Source: an uncultured Atopobiaceae bacterium (GTDB taxonomy: Bacteria; Actinomycetota; Coriobacteriia; Coriobacteriales; Atopobiaceae). Taken from it: a stretch of 64,000 bases of DNA. The stretch spans positions 62,001 to 126,000 of the forward strand of contig CAKVON010000003.1 in assembly GCA_934792625.1 (NCBI GenBank). Direction: 5' to 3'. Below, one piece after another: positions 7,353-15,697 of this stretch. A program made the translations under genes and the position numbers. The stretch's first letter is position 1. The number at the start of each line of letters is the position of its first letter. The notes under the pieces were generated by a model. That model did not search any database and had not been told where the DNA came from. It worked only from the letters and a program-made list of their open reading frames with translations.

Positions 7353-9161
7353 ATGAGAAAGATCCACTCCAACGTTGCCATGGCGGTCGTGACCGCTGGC
7401 CTGGTGGCATCCCTGGGCGCCCTTGCGCCCACCGTTGCCCTGGCGGATGACGTCCAGCCGATTGACGGCGTGGTCGTCGAGAGCAACGAGCCCGAGCCCG
7501 TCAGCGTCGTCGACCCGCCTGTTGTCGCGACCGTCGCGCCCGCGGTTGCCGATGCGCCGGATGCTCCCGTGGACGAGCCCGTCGCCCTTTCCGACGACTC
7601 CGCCGAGCCTGCCGCCGTTGCCTTGTCCGACGAGGGCGAGGCGCTGTCGCTGGACGCCGACGAGGCGAAGGCCCCCACGGTCGCGGCCACGCCTGCGGCA
7701 ACGACGTCCGAGCCGAAGGCCGCGTCGCAGCCCCGTCGCACCCCTGCCAAGGAGACGGTCGCAAAGATCGGCGACGCGACCTACGGCAGCCTTGACGACG
7801 CGCTCGCTGCCGCGAAGGACGGCGACACGATCGAACTTCTCGGCAACGCGAGTACCGAGAAGGGCTTTGGCATCCATGGCGCCAACGTCACGGTCAAGGG
7901 CAACAACCACACCGTCACGGCGCACGGCCACGGCATCTACATCGCCAAGAATGGCGACAAGAGCGCCAGCCTCACCTTCGACAACGTGACGCTCGACCTG
8001 GCGCCGACCCTCGGCACGCCGACCGTCGCGGGTGATGGTTACTCCTGGGCGGCGTGCGTCGTCAACTACGACTGCGCGCTCACCTTCAACAACTCGAGGG
8101 TGACCTTCGCCCCTGCCGGCAACGTCAACCACGGCATCTACTACCACGCTCGCTCCAAGGTGAACCTGAACGGGACGACGATGACGGTCTCTGGCTTCGG
8201 CGTCAATGGCATCTGCTCCGACGTCGAACCCGGCGGCACCGCGGCATATTCGACCGAGCTCAACGTCCTCGGTGGCTCCAACCTCAGCGTTACGGGCAAC
8301 AGGGCCGGCATCACCGCCGGTGTCCAGATCACGGTCGACGGCTCCAAGCTGACCAACTCCAACAACCGTGGCAACGGCTCCAACGGTGCCGACTACATCG
8401 GCCGTAACGGCGCCACCCTCGACGTCAGCTCCAACGGCGCCAGCGGCAAGCTCACGCTTCCGTCCGACGCGGCGATCTACAACAACCACGCCGACAAGAC
8501 CGGTGACGACATCTTTAGCCTCGGCGTGCTGAGCCTTGGCGCGACCGGTGACGACTGGAAGCTCGACGACCAGCTCGGCAACTGCTCCCACCCGATCGAT
8601 GCCTGGTACGACGACGCCGCCGACGCCCGCTGGGCGGCCCATGGTGCCGAGAAGCACGTTGTGCCCGTCGACAGCGGTAAGTTTGAGGGCGAGCTCGCCC
8701 TCAAGGCGGCCCACGGCCTGGTCCAGGTCGACTATACCTACGTTGGCGACGTCCCCGAGGGCGCGACTCTTCCCGATCCCGACCTCGACCTCGAGCTCGG
8801 TGCCGCCTATGATGCCGCCGCACAGGAAGGTGTCGAGGGTTGGACGTTCGACGGCTGGTACGTCGACGAGGATTGCACCGTCAAGTGGGACGACGGCGAC
8901 GAGCTTCCCGGCAGCATGACGCTGTTCGGCAAGTGGACCAAGGACCCCGAGCCCGTCACGCCCGAGCCGACCACTCCCGACAAGCCGGCCCCTGCGACGC
9001 CCGACAAGCCCGCGTCGCCCGTGAAGGTGACCCCGGCCGCGACCACCACGGCGACGCCGCAGACGGGAGACGCCACCCCGACGGCCCTGCCCTTCGCCCT
9101 CGCGGGCACCTCGCTGCTTGCCCTCGGCCTCGGCGCCCTGCTGCGTCGTCGTCACAACTAA
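7353..9161 (+). CDS. Cell-surface protein with LPXTG-like sorting signal and beta-repeat domain
   Basis: 602-residue exported protein. Residues 1-31 form a signal peptide ending around VALA. A low-complexity Ala/Pro/Asp stretch follows to about residue 130, then a region with IGDATYGSLDDALAAAKDGD and many Asn/Gly/Val strands, as in right-handed beta-helix (pectate-lyase-like) proteins. About residues 455-530 resemble an InlB/Listeria-Bacteroides repeat (EGWTFDGWYVDEDC...LFGKWTK). The last 35 residues are TPQTGD, a hydrophobic span and RRRHN, a sortase signal with Thr in place of the leucine. The related protein at 57803 ends the same way. Adhesion is a likely but unproven role. Two core copies of the dispersed word lie inside (7836, 8645). 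Confidence 0.85.
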   Translation: MRKIHSNVAMAVVTAGLVASLGALAPTVALADDVQPIDGVVVESNEPEPVSVVDPPVVATVAPAVADAPDAPVDEPVALSDDSAEPAAVALSDEGEALSLDADEAKAPTVAATPAATTSEPKAASQPRRTPAKETVAKIGDATYGSLDDALAAAKDGDTIELLGNASTEKGFGIHGANVTVKGNNHTVTAHGHGIYIAKNGDKSASLTFDNVTLDLAPTLGTPTVAGDGYSWAACVVNYDCALTFNNSRVTFAPAGNVNHGIYYHARSKVNLNGTTMTVSGFGVNGICSDVEPGGTAAYSTELNVLGGSNLSVTGNRAGITAGVQITVDGSKLTNSNNRGNGSNGADYIGRNGATLDVSSNGASGKLTLPSDAAIYNNHADKTGDDIFSLGVLSLGATGDDWKLDDQLGNCSHPIDAWYDDAADARWAAHGAEKHVVPVDSGKFEGELALKAAHGLVQVDYTYVGDVPEGATLPDPDLDLELGAAYDAAAQEGVEGWTFDGWYVDEDCTVKWDDGDELPGSMTLFGKWTKDPEPVTPEPTTPDKPAPATPDKPASPVKVTPAATTTATPQTGDATPTALPFALAGTSLLALGLGALLRRRHN

Positions 9162-9273
9162 TGACCTCGACTTGCGCAGATAGGCCACTTGGCGTATCGA
9201 CGCATCGCGCCCGCGACCTGCGCGTGAGTGCCCGTCGCGGGTCTGGTGCCCTCATGCACTGATACCATTTTGT

Positions 9274-9304
9274 TGCCCGACGGGCTTTCGCAGCCCGTCG
9301 GGCA
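9274..9304 (+). terminator. Strong hairpin after the surface-protein gene
   Basis: TGCCCGACGGGCT pairs perfectly with AGCCCGTCGGGCA over 13 bp. The downstream T-tract is weak (GGCTTT), while the other strand reads ACAAAAT. Confidence 0.65.
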
Positions 9305-9367
9305 CGCGGCTTTATGGGATGGGCTTCAGAGAATCTCGAGGTACTTCTCTAGAGTGATGCATGTAAG

Positions 9368-9391
9368 TCATATTTTCGTTATCAAATATGA
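9368..9391. promoter_or_regulatory. AT-rich inverted repeat upstream of a small HTH gene
   Basis: TCATATTT (9368-9375) and AAATATGA (9384-9391) form perfect 8-bp arms about 60 nt before the ATG of the winged-helix gene, in an AT-rich patch that also holds TTATTATGG near 9407. A plausible autoregulatory operator; not proven. Confidence 0.45.
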
Positions 9392-9451
9392 GACAGGGCT
9401 AACTTATTATGGTGCTAACAGGACTCTACTCGCGAGGCAGGTGACCGAGAG

Positions 9452-9748
9452 ATGACCAAGCGTGCAAAGGTGAGCGCCGTTACCGGCGTGCGCCTCAACG
9501 AACGAGAGCTCTACGTGCTTAAGTTGATAGCCGAGACGGGTGCGCCGCGACCCCTGAGCGCCACCGACCTCGCCCGCAATCTCGACTGCAGCGTGAGCAC
9601 CGTGAGGAACGTCTTCCGCTCCCTCGAGGCGAAGGGCCTGGTCCTGGTGCACTCCCGTTTTCTGAGGAACGGCGGCCAGCTGGAGAACGAGTTCGAGGTA
9701 ACGGAGGAAGGCGCGCGAATCATCAAGGCGGATTCGGAGTTGCGATGA
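9452..9748 (+). CDS. Small winged-helix DNA-binding protein
   Basis: 98 residues made almost entirely of one winged helix-turn-helix: LNERELYVLKLIAE, then the recognition region LSATDLARNLDCSVSTVRNVFRSLEAKGLV and a wing ending in FEVTEEGARII. This is the layout of MarR/LexA-type small transcription regulators. No effector domain is present. The Shine-Dalgarno is weak (GAGAG). It stands alone, with the 9368-9391 inverted repeat upstream, so it may control itself or the neighbouring surface-protein gene. Target unknown. Confidence 0.7.
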   Translation: MTKRAKVSAVTGVRLNERELYVLKLIAETGAPRPLSATDLARNLDCSVSTVRNVFRSLEAKGLVLVHSRFLRNGGQLENEFEVTEEGARIIKADSELR

Positions 9749-9915
9749 GCTGTCTAGAGGATATCCCCGTCACACGATCGCCTCTGGTCGCGCCTGTCTT
9801 GTGGTCCGAGGTTTCCCATCTCGTAAATTGCGGGGGGGGGCTTCGCTGGCGTCGTTTTTGGCACGAGTCGCGCCGTCGGCCGACCCATGGCATCCGTGGG
9901 AGTAGGTGATGCCAG
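9749..9915. other. Short gap with a nine-G run
   Basis: No convincing gene. It contains nine consecutive G (9832-9840), an unusual homopolymer for this region, 75 nt upstream of the XRE-type gene. Confidence 0.4.
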
Positions 9916-10164
9916 GTGAGCAGGCACTATTCCGACGACAGCGAGCTCATGCGCCAGATTGGCAAGGCCGTGTCCGAGGCGAGGGCGGAGTCTGGCATGA
10001 CGCAGGCGGAGGTCGCCAAAATCTGCGGTATCAACCAGTCGAGCCTGAGTCGCCTGGAGCAAGGCAACGGAAACGTGACCGCCCTCACGCTCGAGGCGGT
10101 CGCCAACGCGCTTGGCCGACGCGTCGAGGTTCGCCTGACGCGTCGCGCGCATCACAAGCAATAG
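9916..10164 (+). CDS. XRE-family helix-turn-helix protein (antitoxin-like)
   Basis: 82 residues with a Cro/C1-type HTH: IGKAVSEARAESGMTQAEVAKICGINQSSLSRLEQGNGNVTALTLEAVANALG, roughly residues 15-68. The family includes phage repressors and HigA-type antitoxins. It starts at a GTG at 9916 preceded by GTGATGCCAGG. A toxin gene is not visible on either side, so it is either an orphan antitoxin or a stand-alone regulator. The nine-G run upstream could affect its expression (inference). Confidence 0.7.
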   Translation: MSRHYSDDSELMRQIGKAVSEARAESGMTQAEVAKICGINQSSLSRLEQGNGNVTALTLEAVANALGRRVEVRLTRRAHHKQ

Positions 10165-10178
10165 GGTTCGTGTCCGAC

Positions 10179-10192
10179 GCACTTCTCGGCAG
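10179..10192 (-). repeat. Dispersed word, exact copy (CTGCCGAGAAGTGC)
   Basis: GCACTTCTCGGCAG on the plus strand, 14 nt past the stop of the XRE gene and outside the terminator at 10222. Confidence 0.8.
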
Positions 10193-10221
10193 GGGTTTGC
10201 CTTACCGTCCGTCGCACGCCA

Positions 10222-10260
10222 GGCCCCGTTCGCCCCATCGTGGGGCGGGCGGGGCCTTTT
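10222..10260 (+). terminator. Strong intrinsic terminator
   Basis: GGCCCCGTTCGCCCCA pairs with TGGGGCGGGCGGGGCC around a TCG loop, followed by TTTT. It ends the XRE transcript just before the EF-G-like gene. Confidence 0.9.
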
Positions 10261-10317
10261 CGTCGGCGGTTACGGGTATCTGCCACCCAACGACATGCCT
10301 CGACGAAAGGGGTACCC

Positions 10318-12366
10318 ATGGGTGAGAAGGTCAGGAACGTGGTTCTGGTAGGCCAAGGCGGCGTGGGCAAGACCATGCTCGCGGAGGCCATGCTTCACAT
10401 CACCGGCCGCACGACGCGTCTGGGAGGCCACGCGGGCACCAAGCCCACGCTGGACTACGACGAGCAGGAGACCAAGCGCTCCTTCTCGATCTCCACGGCG
10501 ATTGCTCCCATCGACTGGGAGGGCACCCGCATCAACGTGCTCGACGCCCCCTGCTACCCGGACTTCGTCGGCGACGCCTACGCCGCGATGGCCGCCTGCG
10601 AGACGGCCCTGTTCGTGGTTGGCGCCGAGGGCGCGCAGCCCACGACCACGCGCCTGTGGTTCGCGGCGGAGGACCTCTCGCTGGCGCGTGCGATCTTCGT
10701 CAACCGCCTGGACAAGTCCGACGCCGACTTTGACGTTACCCTTGCCGACCTGCGCGAGCACTTCGGCAACCGCCTGGGCGTCGTGACCCTGCCCTGGGGC
10801 GTCGGCGACGACTTCCAGGGCATCATCGACGTCGTGCACATGCGCGCGCGTCACATGGAGGATGGCAAGCCTGTCGAGCAGGACATTCCCGCCGAGTACG
10901 CCGACGCGGCGCAGTCCGCGCACGACGCCCTGTGCGAGCTTGTGGTCGAGGCCGACGACGAGCTGATGCTCAAGTACCTCGACGGCGGCCAGCTGAGCCA
11001 GGACGAGCTCGAGGGCCTTCTCCACAAGGCGATCACCGAGCGCGTGTTCGTCCCCGTGTTCGCGGGCTCTTGCGTGCGCGAGGAGGGCGTCGTCTCCTTC
11101 ATGAACAGCGTCGCCGAGTTCTTCCCGGTGGCGTCCGACTTTGGTCCCGTGCCGCTGGTCAACGGTGAGCAGCTCAACATCGACGCCGGCGACGACCGTC
11201 CCGTGGCCTTCGTGTTCAAGTCCCTCAACGACCCGCAGATGGGCCGCCTGTCCTTCCTCAAGGTGCTTGCGGGCACGTTGGAGCCGGGCATCACGCTCAA
11301 CAACGCGCGCACTCGCAAGGCCGAGCGCCTGACGCACCTGTATCGCATGTGCGGCCGCGAGACGACCGACGTCAAGAGCGCATGCGCCGGCGACATCGTC
11401 GTGGTGCCCAAGCTCGAGGCCATGACCGGCGACACGATCTCGGTCACGGGCAAGGTCGAGGCCGCGGCGTTCCGCTTCCCCAACTCGCTGTATCGCATCG
11501 CCCTCGAGCCCGACAAGCGCGGCACCGAGGACAAGCTGTTCACCTTCCTCGAGAAGAGCTGCGCGGCCGACCCGACGATGAGCGTCGACCACGACGAGGA
11601 GACCGGCCAGACAATCGTCTCCGCCATCGGCGAGGCGCAGGTCAGCGTCCTTCTCGACAGGCTCGAGGATCGTGCCGGCATCACCGCGCACACGGTCCCG
11701 CTGCGCATCCCGTATCGCGAGACGATTCGCCGCACGGCAAGCGCCCAGGGTCGCCACAAGAAGCAGACCGGCGGCGCCGGCCAGTACGGTGACTGCTGGC
11801 TGCGCCTCGAGCCCAACCCCGGCGCCGGCTACGAGTTCCTCGACGAGGTCGTGGGCGGTCACATCCCGCGCGGCTTCATCCCCGCTATCGACAAGGGCGT
11901 TCAGGAGACCATGCGCGACGGCGTTCTGGCCGGCTACCCCATGATCGACGTGCGCGTCGCCGTGTACGAGGGCTCCTACCACCCGGTCGACTCCAACGAG
12001 ATGGCCTTCAAGACCGCCGCACGCATCGCCTTCCAGAAGGCCTGCGGGCAGGCCGAGCCCGTCCTGCTCGAGCCGATGGCCAAGATCGAGGTCACCGTCC
12101 CGGACAGCTACGCCGGCTCCGTCATGGGCGACGTCTCCGCGTCGCGTGGCCGCGTCGAGGGCATGAACGCCACCGACAAGGGTCAGACGCTGGTCACGGC
12201 CACCGTGCCCCTGGCCGAGGTCACCGACTACGCCACCCGCCTGCGCTCGCTGTCGCGCGGAACCGGCGAGTTCACGCTCGAGGTCTGCGGCTACGAGCAG
12301 GTCCCGCATGACGTCCAGGAGAAGCTGGCCGCCGAGTACGCCGCCCGCCGTGCCGCCGGCAGGTAA
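10318..12366 (+). CDS. EF-G-like translational GTPase paralogue (FusA2-type)
   Basis: 682 residues with the full five-domain layout of elongation factor G, but divergent. The P-loop GQGGVGKT (12-19) and G4 motif NRLDKSD (129-135) are present, and the C-terminal half keeps TGGAGQYGDCWLRLEP and the RGRVEGMN motif of domain IV/V. The G3 motif reads DAPCYPDF (76-83) instead of DTPGHVDF, so the GTPase-activating histidine is replaced by Tyr80 and the glycine by Cys79. The known actinobacterial EF-G-like family has Tyr here too. It is therefore not the canonical fusA; its role is unknown. RBS AAAGGGG precedes the ATG. Confidence 0.9.
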   Translation: MGEKVRNVVLVGQGGVGKTMLAEAMLHITGRTTRLGGHAGTKPTLDYDEQETKRSFSISTAIAPIDWEGTRINVLDAPCYPDFVGDAYAAMAACETALFVVGAEGAQPTTTRLWFAAEDLSLARAIFVNRLDKSDADFDVTLADLREHFGNRLGVVTLPWGVGDDFQGIIDVVHMRARHMEDGKPVEQDIPAEYADAAQSAHDALCELVVEADDELMLKYLDGGQLSQDELEGLLHKAITERVFVPVFAGSCVREEGVVSFMNSVAEFFPVASDFGPVPLVNGEQLNIDAGDDRPVAFVFKSLNDPQMGRLSFLKVLAGTLEPGITLNNARTRKAERLTHLYRMCGRETTDVKSACAGDIVVVPKLEAMTGDTISVTGKVEAAAFRFPNSLYRIALEPDKRGTEDKLFTFLEKSCAADPTMSVDHDEETGQTIVSAIGEAQVSVLLDRLEDRAGITAHTVPLRIPYRETIRRTASAQGRHKKQTGGAGQYGDCWLRLEPNPGAGYEFLDEVVGGHIPRGFIPAIDKGVQETMRDGVLAGYPMIDVRVAVYEGSYHPVDSNEMAFKTAARIAFQKACGQAEPVLLEPMAKIEVTVPDSYAGSVMGDVSASRGRVEGMNATDKGQTLVTATVPLAEVTDYATRLRSLSRGTGEFTLEVCGYEQVPHDVQEKLAAEYAARRAAGR

Positions 12367-12376
12367 CGAGCCTGGC

Positions 12377-12389
12377 GCACTTCTCGGCA
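12377..12389 (-). repeat. Dispersed word, exact copy (TGCCGAGAAGTGC)
   Basis: GCACTTCTCGGCA on the plus strand, 10 nt past the stop of the EF-G-like gene and before its terminator at 12407. Confidence 0.8.
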
Positions 12390-12406
12390 CCTGACCGCGT
12401 TTGTTC

Positions 12407-12442
12407 GGGCCCCGTCGCATCATGGGTGCGGCGGGGCCCTTT
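12407..12442 (+). terminator. Intrinsic terminator of the EF-G-like gene
   Basis: GGGCCCCGTCGCA (12407-12419) pairs with TGCGGCGGGGCCC (12427-12439), then TTT. Confidence 0.9.
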
Positions 12443-12611
12443 GCGCACGGGCGCGCGGCCGACGCGAAATCCCGCCGATTAACTGACATCAAGTTGGTAA
12501 CATATATCGAGAAGAACGGCCGCCTGCCACGGCCAGGAGGACGCCCGTCCGGCATGCCCCGTGCGCCGGCGCTCCCGACCGGCTGGTGGCCGCGCAGACA
12601 GGGAGGAAGAA

Positions 12612-13805
12612 ATGCTCAGCGCAGTACAGCTCAAGCCCGACGTCTATTGGGTCGGCGCCCTCGACTGGAATGCCCGCGAGTTCCACGGCTACACCACCGA
12701 GGCGGGAATCACCTACAACGCGTACCTGATCATGGACGAGAAGGTCACCCTGATCGACACCGCCAAGTCCACTTTCGCCGACGAGCTCCTGCAGCGCATC
12801 TCAGCGGTCGTGGACCCGTCCAAGATCGACGTCCTCATCGCCAACCATGCGGAGCCCGACCACTCCGGAAACATCCCGGCCATCGCCGGGCTCAACCCCG
12901 ACCTGCAGATCTATTGCTCCGCGCCCGCCGGCGTGAAGGGCCTGACCGCGCACTACGGCGACCTTGGCTATCACGGTGTCAAGACGGGCGACACCCTCTG
13001 CATCGGCAAGAGGACCCTCGCCTTCGTGCAGACCCCGTTCGTGCACTGGCCCGACAACATGGTCACCTACGACGCCGAGGACAAGATCTTGTTCTCCAAC
13101 GACGCCTTCGGCCAGCACTTTGCCAGCTCCGCCCGCTTTGACGACGAGAACGACCTTGCCGAGGTCATGCGTCAGGCGCGCAAGTACTACGCCAACATCG
13201 TCCAGCCCTACCGCCTCAAGGCGGCCGCCGCGCTCAAGGCCGTCCGCGCCCTGGGCCCCGACGCCGTCGACATGATCGCCCCCGCCCATGGCGTGGTGTG
13301 GCGCTCTCACGTCACCGACATCCTCGACGCATACGAGAAGACCTTCACCTCGGGCGCGCTGCAGGACAAGGCGATCGTCGTCTACGACAGCATGTGGGGC
13401 TCCACCGCCAAGATGGCACGCTCCATCTGCGACGGATTCCTCGCCGCGGGCATCCCCGCCCGCCTGATGGACCTCAAGGACAACCACATCTCCGACGTGA
13501 TGGACGACTTCCTCGACGCGCGCTACGTCGCCGTCGGCTCGCCCACCCTCAACAGCCAGCCCATGCCGCAGGTCGCCGCCCTTCTCTGCTACATGCGTGG
13601 CCTGTCCCCCAAGAACGCCGGCCGTACGGGCATTCCCTTTGGCAGCTATGGTTGGGCGCCCGCCGGCCCCAAGGCCGTGGCCCAGCAGATGGAGGAGGCC
13701 GGCTTCGAGCTGCCGCTCGACGTCGTGACCAGCCAGTGGATCCCCTCGCAGGAGCGCCTCGACGAGATCCGCGAGGCCATCCGCAAGATGGCCTCGGCCG
13801 AGTAG
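12612..13805 (+). CDS. Flavodiiron protein (A-type flavoprotein, O2/NO reductase)
   Basis: Reduces oxygen or nitric oxide in anaerobes. The 397 residues contain a metallo-beta-lactamase-like diiron domain with all ligands visible: His79, Glu81, Asp83 and His84 in NHAEPDHSG, His145 (FVHWPDN), Asp164 (SNDAFGQH) and His226 (APAHG). A flavodoxin domain follows from about residue 253, with the FMN loop DSMWGSTAKMA. No rubredoxin or reductase module is fused, so an external electron donor is needed. RBS GGGAGGAAG lies just before the ATG. Monocistronic between two strong terminators. Confidence 0.95.
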   Translation: MLSAVQLKPDVYWVGALDWNAREFHGYTTEAGITYNAYLIMDEKVTLIDTAKSTFADELLQRISAVVDPSKIDVLIANHAEPDHSGNIPAIAGLNPDLQIYCSAPAGVKGLTAHYGDLGYHGVKTGDTLCIGKRTLAFVQTPFVHWPDNMVTYDAEDKILFSNDAFGQHFASSARFDDENDLAEVMRQARKYYANIVQPYRLKAAAALKAVRALGPDAVDMIAPAHGVVWRSHVTDILDAYEKTFTSGALQDKAIVVYDSMWGSTAKMARSICDGFLAAGIPARLMDLKDNHISDVMDDFLDARYVAVGSPTLNSQPMPQVAALLCYMRGLSPKNAGRTGIPFGSYGWAPAGPKAVAQQMEEAGFELPLDVVTSQWIPSQERLDEIREAIRKMASAE

Positions 13806-13820
13806 CCCCGCCATAGGCCC

Positions 13821-13834
13821 CTGCCGAGAAGGAC
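13821..13834 (+). repeat. Dispersed word, exact copy (CTGCCGAGAAGGAC)
   Basis: 15 nt past the stop of the flavodiiron gene, separate from its terminator. Confidence 0.8.
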
Positions 13835-13874
13835 CGTCACCTCGACGGCCCCACCCCGATTTGCCGGTGCCGCA

Positions 13875-13933
13875 CCGCACGGCCCCGGACGCGCCAGCCG
13901 GCCCGTCCGGGGCCGTGCGGGCAGTGCTTTTTT
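13875..13933 (+). terminator. Long-stem intrinsic terminator of the flavodiiron gene
   Basis: CCGCACGGCCCCGGACG pairs perfectly with CGTCCGGGGCCGTGCGG (17 bp), followed by GCAGTGC and TTTTTT at 13928. Confidence 0.95.
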
Positions 13934-14046
13934 GGTCGGCGACGGGTCCCAAAGGGCACGGCTGTGTAAGGACGTGCGTTTACGTGGGAAATTACCGGTA
14001 GAATAGCCGCCAACGAAAATCCAACAAGGAGGTCGCGCCCCCGCGC

Positions 14047-15366
14047 ATGGACATAGCCATCTCAGTCGTAGTCACCTTTCTCCTGACCTTGGCAAACGGG
14101 TACTTCTCGGCATCCGAGATGGCCCTTGTATCTGCCAAGCGCGCCGCGCTCGAGCCCGAGGCCGACGCCGGCGACCGTAAGGCCAAGCTCGCCCTGGACC
14201 TCGCGTCCGACTCGGGCGACTTCCTGGCGACCATCCAGGTTGCCATCACGCTCGTGGGCTTCGCGTCCTCGGCGTTCGCCGCCACCAGCCTGTCCGACCC
14301 CCTCAACTCGCTGCTCGTCTCGGTGGGTTGCCCCTCGGCCGTCAGCGCCGTGCTGGCACCGGTCCTCATCACCCTCGTGGTCTCGTACTTCTCGATCGTC
14401 GTCGGCGAGCTCGTGCCCAAGCGCCTTGCCCTCGCCGATGCCGAGAAGGTCGCGAAGTCGGTGGCGGGCCCGCTGCGTGGCTTCATGCACGTGGTCAAGC
14501 CGCTCGTGTGGCTGACGTCGAAGTCGGCCGACGCGCTGTCGAGCGCCATGGGCGTGGGCGATGCCGACCACTCGGACGTCTCCGAGGAGGAGATCAAGTA
14601 CATGGTCACCGACTCGGAGGAGCTCTCCGACGAGGAGAAGTCCATGATCCACGAGGTCATCGATCTGGGCGACACCATCGCCCGCGAGGTCATGGTCCCG
14701 CGCGTGGACATGACCGCCCTCGAGGACGACACCACCGTGCGCGAGGCGCTCGACGTCATGCGCAGCACGGGCTACTCGCGAATCCCCGTCTACCACGAGG
14801 ACGTCGACCGCATCGTGGGTGTGGCGCACATCAAGGACCTCATCGGCCTGATCATGGACGGCACCGACGCCTCCGAGACCCTGGCCAACCACGTGCGTAC
14901 CCCGGACTTCGTGCCCGACACCAAGGACATCATCCCGCTGCTCTCCGAGATGCAGAGCAGCCACGACCAGATGGTCATCGTCGTCGACGAGTACGGCGGC
15001 ACCGCCGGCGTCATCACGATCGAGGACATCGTCGAGGAGGTCGTGGGCGAGATCGAGGACGAGTTCGACCCCGACAACAAGTACCTGACCAAGCTCAGCG
15101 GCCGCGAGTGGCTGGTGGACGGGCGCTTCTCGATCGACGACGCCGCCGACCTGGGCTGGCCCGTGCCCGACTCCGACGAGTACGAGACCATCGCCGGCTT
15201 CGTGCTGGACATCGCCGACTCGCTGCCCGAGCCCGGCGAGCAGCTCGTGGTCGACGGCTACACCTTCCGCGTGCAGTCCATGCGCGGCCGTCGCATCGCG
15301 ATGCTTCGCGTGACCGCCCCCGAGCCCGAGGTCGAGCCTGCCGAGAAGGACCGCGAGGCCGAGTAG
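14047..15366 (+). CDS. CorC/HlyC (CNNM-type) membrane protein with CBS pair
   Basis: 439 residues: an N-terminal CNNM/DUF21 membrane domain with about four hydrophobic segments (1-180), a paired CBS region (about 205-330; TREVMVPRVDM-type AREVMVPRVDM and VVDEYGGTAGVITIEDIVEEVVGEI) and a C-terminal CorC_HlyC domain (about 345-425). Such proteins are implicated in magnesium/cobalt efflux or homeostasis; the CBS pair usually senses nucleotide. It starts at the ATG at 14047. The tail PEVEPAEKDREAE carries an exact copy of the dispersed word (15338-15351), five codons from the stop; two more core copies lie within (14103, 14439). Confidence 0.88.
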   Translation: MDIAISVVVTFLLTLANGYFSASEMALVSAKRAALEPEADAGDRKAKLALDLASDSGDFLATIQVAITLVGFASSAFAATSLSDPLNSLLVSVGCPSAVSAVLAPVLITLVVSYFSIVVGELVPKRLALADAEKVAKSVAGPLRGFMHVVKPLVWLTSKSADALSSAMGVGDADHSDVSEEEIKYMVTDSEELSDEEKSMIHEVIDLGDTIAREVMVPRVDMTALEDDTTVREALDVMRSTGYSRIPVYHEDVDRIVGVAHIKDLIGLIMDGTDASETLANHVRTPDFVPDTKDIIPLLSEMQSSHDQMVIVVDEYGGTAGVITIEDIVEEVVGEIEDEFDPDNKYLTKLSGREWLVDGRFSIDDAADLGWPVPDSDEYETIAGFVLDIADSLPEPGEQLVVDGYTFRVQSMRGRRIAMLRVTAPEPEVEPAEKDREAE

Positions 15367-15392
15367 TCGTCCGAACAACCAAACAACCGTCC

Positions 15393-15418
15393 AAGGCGGC
15401 CTTCGGGCCGCCCTTTTC
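15393..15418 (+). terminator. Terminator of the CorC-type gene
   Basis: AGGCGGCC-TTC-GGGCCGCC stem followed by CTTTTCTT. Confidence 0.85.
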
Positions 15419-15697
15419 TTGCTCGGCGGTTGGTCACGCTCGCTCCGCGAACGGAACCTTGCTCGCGTGAATGCGCAGCTCACAGCTTTGGGCATTTTGT
15501 CGGCAAGCTTTCCTCCACAAGGTCGACACGAGCCCGCTGATATACTTTTGCACGTTGAACCATTAAAAAGCGGCTGGCACAGGGCCAGTCGTCGAGGCAA
15601 TAGGCGCAGTCACACACCAAACAAACCTAGCGTTGGGCCTCGCGGAATCGTCCGCGACGATTTTCCATGCCGCGGACGAACGGACGAAGGACGCAGC
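15419..15697. other. Long 5' region of the RlpA-like gene
   Basis: About 280 nt without a convincing gene. TATACT at 15541 could be a -10 box, which would leave a leader of about 150 nt before the start codon, with several short GC-rich stems (for instance GGCTGGCACAGGGCCAG near 15574). Long leaders before cell-wall lytic genes in actinobacteria are sometimes c-di-AMP riboswitches, but I could not match that consensus. Confidence 0.35.

Noticed and set aside
9754..10182. Minus-strand frame opposite the XRE gene as a toxin
   Set aside because: No RelE, HipA or other toxin motif and no ribosome site; it mirrors the XRE gene.
15541..15697. c-di-AMP (ydaO-type) riboswitch before the RlpA-like gene
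   Set aside because: Position and leader length would fit, but I could not match the conserved core sequence; a covariance-model search would decide.
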